Assembly (NCBI GenBank): GCA_016110215.1
Contig: JADWQD010000009.1
Span: forward strand, 1,056,093-1,120,092
Origin: Capronia americana
Lineage: Eukaryota > Ascomycota > Eurotiomycetes > Chaetothyriales > Herpotrichiellaceae
Length of the DNA: 64,000 nucleotides
Direction of reading: 5' to 3'
Below, in pieces: positions 61,901 to 64,000 of the stretch. Every line of letters starts with the position of its first letter. Position 1 is the first letter of the stretch. The notes beneath the pieces are model-generated. The model searched no databases. It saw only the letters and a program-made list of their open reading frames with translations, and was not told where the DNA came from. The translations under genes were made by a program, and so were the position numbers.

Positions 61901-64000
61901 CTACGTGATCCCTCTCAATACGGGGTCTGGGTCACTCCAGGGGTCTGGAATACTCCCTTTTCCAGGATCCTCGTCTCTTTCGTCTCTTTCGTCACCTTTG
62001 TCGTACATTGTCCTCGTCATCCTGACCTGCTCCTCCCATGCGTCCCTACCCGCCTTTCCTACGAAACGAAATTGACCTTCGGCATATATCACGTATTCAA
62101 ATATACTGGAGAGGCGTGGTCTAGTGGTAGGATATCGACCGGATAGGATTCGCCCTATCTCGGCGGGGGCAAGTCGGTCCAAATGCTGGTTCAGGGTACG
62201 TACCAAGGACTCTGCGCAATCCGCGTATACGCCCTGTATGCTCCTCGTGTCGATGAGATCCTGTAAAGACTGATTGACAGAGGAATCTATTTCAAAGAAT
62301 CTAGCAACCCCCTGAGGAGAATACTGGCAAAAATCAAAGCTTGTTCGCCGTGGTGCTGCGAATCCGTCCAGTTTCACTCGGACCTTGAAGATGTCGTAGG
62401 AGGAAACGTCGACGTAGGCGCTTGAATTTTGCTCAAACGATTCCATTGACCCAATCGTTGCAGGGCACATCCAGATATCTACCTTGTCGCCAGAGATGAG
62501 GCTTTCGATATAGTGATTCTCAATATCGGGATAAGGAATATGACCCAAGAGGTTGTGCCAGTAGTCCGGAAGAGGTAGGTTTGGCTCGTGATCGAGGTAT
62601 GATTTCGCAAGAACAATGTACATGTGCTGCCATAGCGGTAGAGTGATAGGAGGAGAAAAAGGGAACTCGTTCCCCATGTAACTCCACCCTAGTCGGTAGC
62701 AGAGAGTAACATTTTGTGTCCATGAGAGATGTTTCTTGAGCAGTCCGATCAAAGGGGCCATCCGAGTAGCGTTGCCACCTTGAAGTATCCACCGGATGAT
62801 GCAGAAGCTAGCCAATACACCGGATATGTTTGAACCGAGATGAATTAGCTTCGACTCAAGATAAGCGTCCATGCCATAGTACTCCGCATAAGAGAAAAGA
62901 GCGCTTTCGCGAAGTGAGATTTGTGGGCACAGTACAGAAATGAAATCAGGGACGCCGTAGGTATCTTGCTGCCCGTCTTCCGCTTCAGCTGACTTCCAAG
63001 GTACTCTCCAGGGGGTTTGCGCCTGGAGGTCTGCGAGGGCGGATTCCGCGACATCTGTCTCATAAGACGTCCAAAAGTCCCGCTGTATGGAGCTCCCGTA
63101 TCCCATTGCTCTTTGCGCGCTCTGATCAGACGCGTCGATGGTGGAAATGATTGTGGAGGCCAACATGAGCAACTTAAGGGCATCCTGGTCGGAAATGCCA
63201 CAAGACTGGAGGAGGGCAACACCCTTTTCACTCTCAACTAGAAAATCTTGTGCACTACGGTGAATGAAGCGAACATTCATCAACTTCATCTTGTCTAATG
63301 ACCCGTAAGAGGACTCTGTGGGGAACTCTGGTTTTGGGTGGTTCCAGAAAAGCCATGAACTGAATTCCACCAGGTTCCCACATCTTGCTACCACGTTCGC
63401 CTCAAAATTGGACGCTAAAGAGTCCAAGGCTGTAAGGTGAGAGTTGTTCAGACCGCTCCTGAACATTTCCTTGAGTTGTTCGTGTCCTGAGGAGGCGATA
63501 AGCAGTTCGAGTGCCGTGATGGTATACGATGTCTTTCTTGAAGCGTGGATTATTGCAAGGTATGGTTTGGGATGCTTTGCATAAAATTTGTCCTGTTTCT
63601 CGAGCAGGAACGTGAAAAGGTCGTTCATCTCAGCGGGGCACCCTTTCAAGCGCAACTCGAGCTCTTCTTCGGAATCGCCTTGATCTGCAGCATTCTTGAG
63701 GTCTCCAGTCACCATAGCAGCCCACAAGAAGACACCGTCTGACATAACAGTAATCCGTTCTGCAAACTGGGCGGCTCGGGTTTGCCTAAGTCGTTCTTGG
63801 CAGTACATCTGGATATCGCCGTGATTAAAGTCCTGCAGTCTGAGCGAAGGGTAGCTGCAGAGCGTGCGCTGAAACACGGGCTCGGGTCGACTTGAGCAGC
63901 AGATCTTGGCTGTCTCTGAGATGGAGGCAATGCAGCGGATGTCGTGAAGTAAGGCTTCGTGGTGATTGACAGCCTCATCCAGACCGTCGACAAGGATGCA
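61901..64000 (-). CDS. NACHT-domain (NLR-like) protein, C-terminal part (runs off right edge)
   Basis: The open frame enters from the right edge and ends at the stop at 61901, giving about 700 residues. At the edge lies the Walker B motif CILVDGLDE, then KICCSSRPEPVFQRTL and LRLQDFNHGDI, typical of fungal NACHT ATPases; the P-loop and effector domain lie outside the window. A fungal NACHT helical domain follows with VRFIHRSAQDFLVES. The remaining 400 residues show no ankyrin, TPR or WD repeats and I do not recognise them. No intron is needed in this part. Such proteins act in fungal non-self recognition; this one lacks visible repeats in its C-terminus. Confidence 0.8.
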   Translation of the reverse strand, partial: CILVDGLDEAVNHHEALLHDIRCIASISETAKICCSSRPEPVFQRTLCSYPSLRLQDFNHGDIQMYCQERLRQTRAAQFAERITVMSDGVFLWAAMVTGDLKNAADQGDSEEELELRLKGCPAEMNDLFTFLLEKQDKFYAKHPKPYLAIIHASRKTSYTITALELLIASSGHEQLKEMFRSGLNNSHLTALDSLASNFEANVVARCGNLVEFSSWLFWNHPKPEFPTESSYGSLDKMKLMNVRFIHRSAQDFLVESEKGVALLQSCGISDQDALKLLMLASTIISTIDASDQSAQRAMGYGSSIQRDFWTSYETDVAESALADLQAQTPWRVPWKSAEAEDGQQDTYGVPDFISVLCPQISLRESALFSYAEYYGMDAYLESKLIHLGSNISGVLASFCIIRWILQGGNATRMAPLIGLLKKHLSWTQNVTLCYRLGWSYMGNEFPFSPPITLPLWQHMYIVLAKSYLDHEPNLPLPDYWHNLLGHIPYPDIENHYIESLISGDKVDIWMCPATIGSMESFEQNSSAYVDVSSYDIFKVRVKLDGFAAPRRTSFDFCQYSPQGVARFFEIDSSVNQSLQDLIDTRSIQGVYADCAESLVRTLNQHLDRLAPAEIGRILSGRYPTTRPRLSSIFEYVIYAEGQFRFVGKAGRDAWEEQVRMTRTMYDKGDERDERDEDPGKGSIPDPWSDPDPVLRGIT
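62113..62137 (+). other. tRNA 5'-half-like sequence (A-box type) within the NACHT gene, antisense
   Basis: The plus strand reads GTGGTCTAGTGGTAGGATAT, very close to the D-arm region of eukaryotic tRNA-Glu/tRNA-Gly genes. It is followed by a 6-bp hairpin (gatagg/cctatc, 62142-62159) but not by a complete anticodon arm and T arm, so it is not a functional tRNA gene by inspection. Confidence 0.45.

Noticed and set aside
61640..62146. Plus-strand frame of 168 codons after erdS
   Set aside because: Overlaps the end of the NACHT gene, lacks family signal; Phe/Val-rich part is the complement of a charged coding stretch.
1..64000. Transposons, RIP-mutated repeats, CRISPR arrays or rRNA
   Set aside because: No transposase or reverse-transcriptase motif, no AT-rich RIP block and no regularly spaced repeats with spacers were seen; the only tandem array is the 27-bp minisatellite.

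Overview
The window is nuclear DNA from a filamentous ascomycete (Pezizomycotina). Genes are compact, mostly on either strand every 2-3 kb, with short introns (47-179 nt) carrying GT..AG ends and CTRAY-type branch sites. The gene content is typical of moulds: a Goodbye-NACHT STAND protein, DASH and shugoshin mitotic genes, an Ndt80-family regulator next to N-acetylglucosamine catabolic genes, and an AspRS-DUF2156 fusion. Class cannot be fixed from sequence alone. No transposase, rRNA gene, CRISPR array or complete tRNA gene was recognised.

Left third (1-20,000). A HUL5-type HECT ligase runs off the left edge and diverges from Mediator MED21. Shugoshin and DASH subunit DAD2 are head to head. 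Next come a basic KEN-box protein with a TPX2-like motif, a 1,535-residue Goodbye-NACHT-TPR-zinc-binding STAND/NLR protein recovered by splicing three exons, TRAPPC13 with a 7-nt micro-exon, and a DENN/C1 Rab-GEF candidate.

Middle (20,000-36,800). A four-helix membrane protein, a basic protein of unknown function, an LPLAT acyltransferase with a very long repetitive tail, two small ORFs separated by 2 nt, a microsomal-type epoxide hydrolase whose last codons are the first unit of a 27-bp minisatellite, ribulose-phosphate 3-epimerase (4 exons), and a Cys/His-cluster protein. Several long gene-free gaps lie here.

Metabolic block (36,800-51,200). An Ndt80-family transcription factor, a GH3-GNAT fusion (NAG3 type) and glucosamine-6-phosphate deaminase form a partial N-acetylglucosamine catabolic cluster. 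GH3 and deaminase share a divergent promoter with two CACGTG sites. Directly next to it betaine aldehyde dehydrogenase and choline oxidase are divergent and together would convert choline to glycine betaine.

Right end (51,500-64,000). A thioredoxin-fold SH3BGR-like protein, a BBE-type FAD oxidoreductase, an unsupported hypothetical ORF, CPD1 cyclic phosphodiesterase, the AspRS-DUF2156 fusion expected to be ergosteryl-aspartate synthase (ErdS), and a second NACHT protein that runs off the right edge and contains a tRNA-like stretch near its 3' end.
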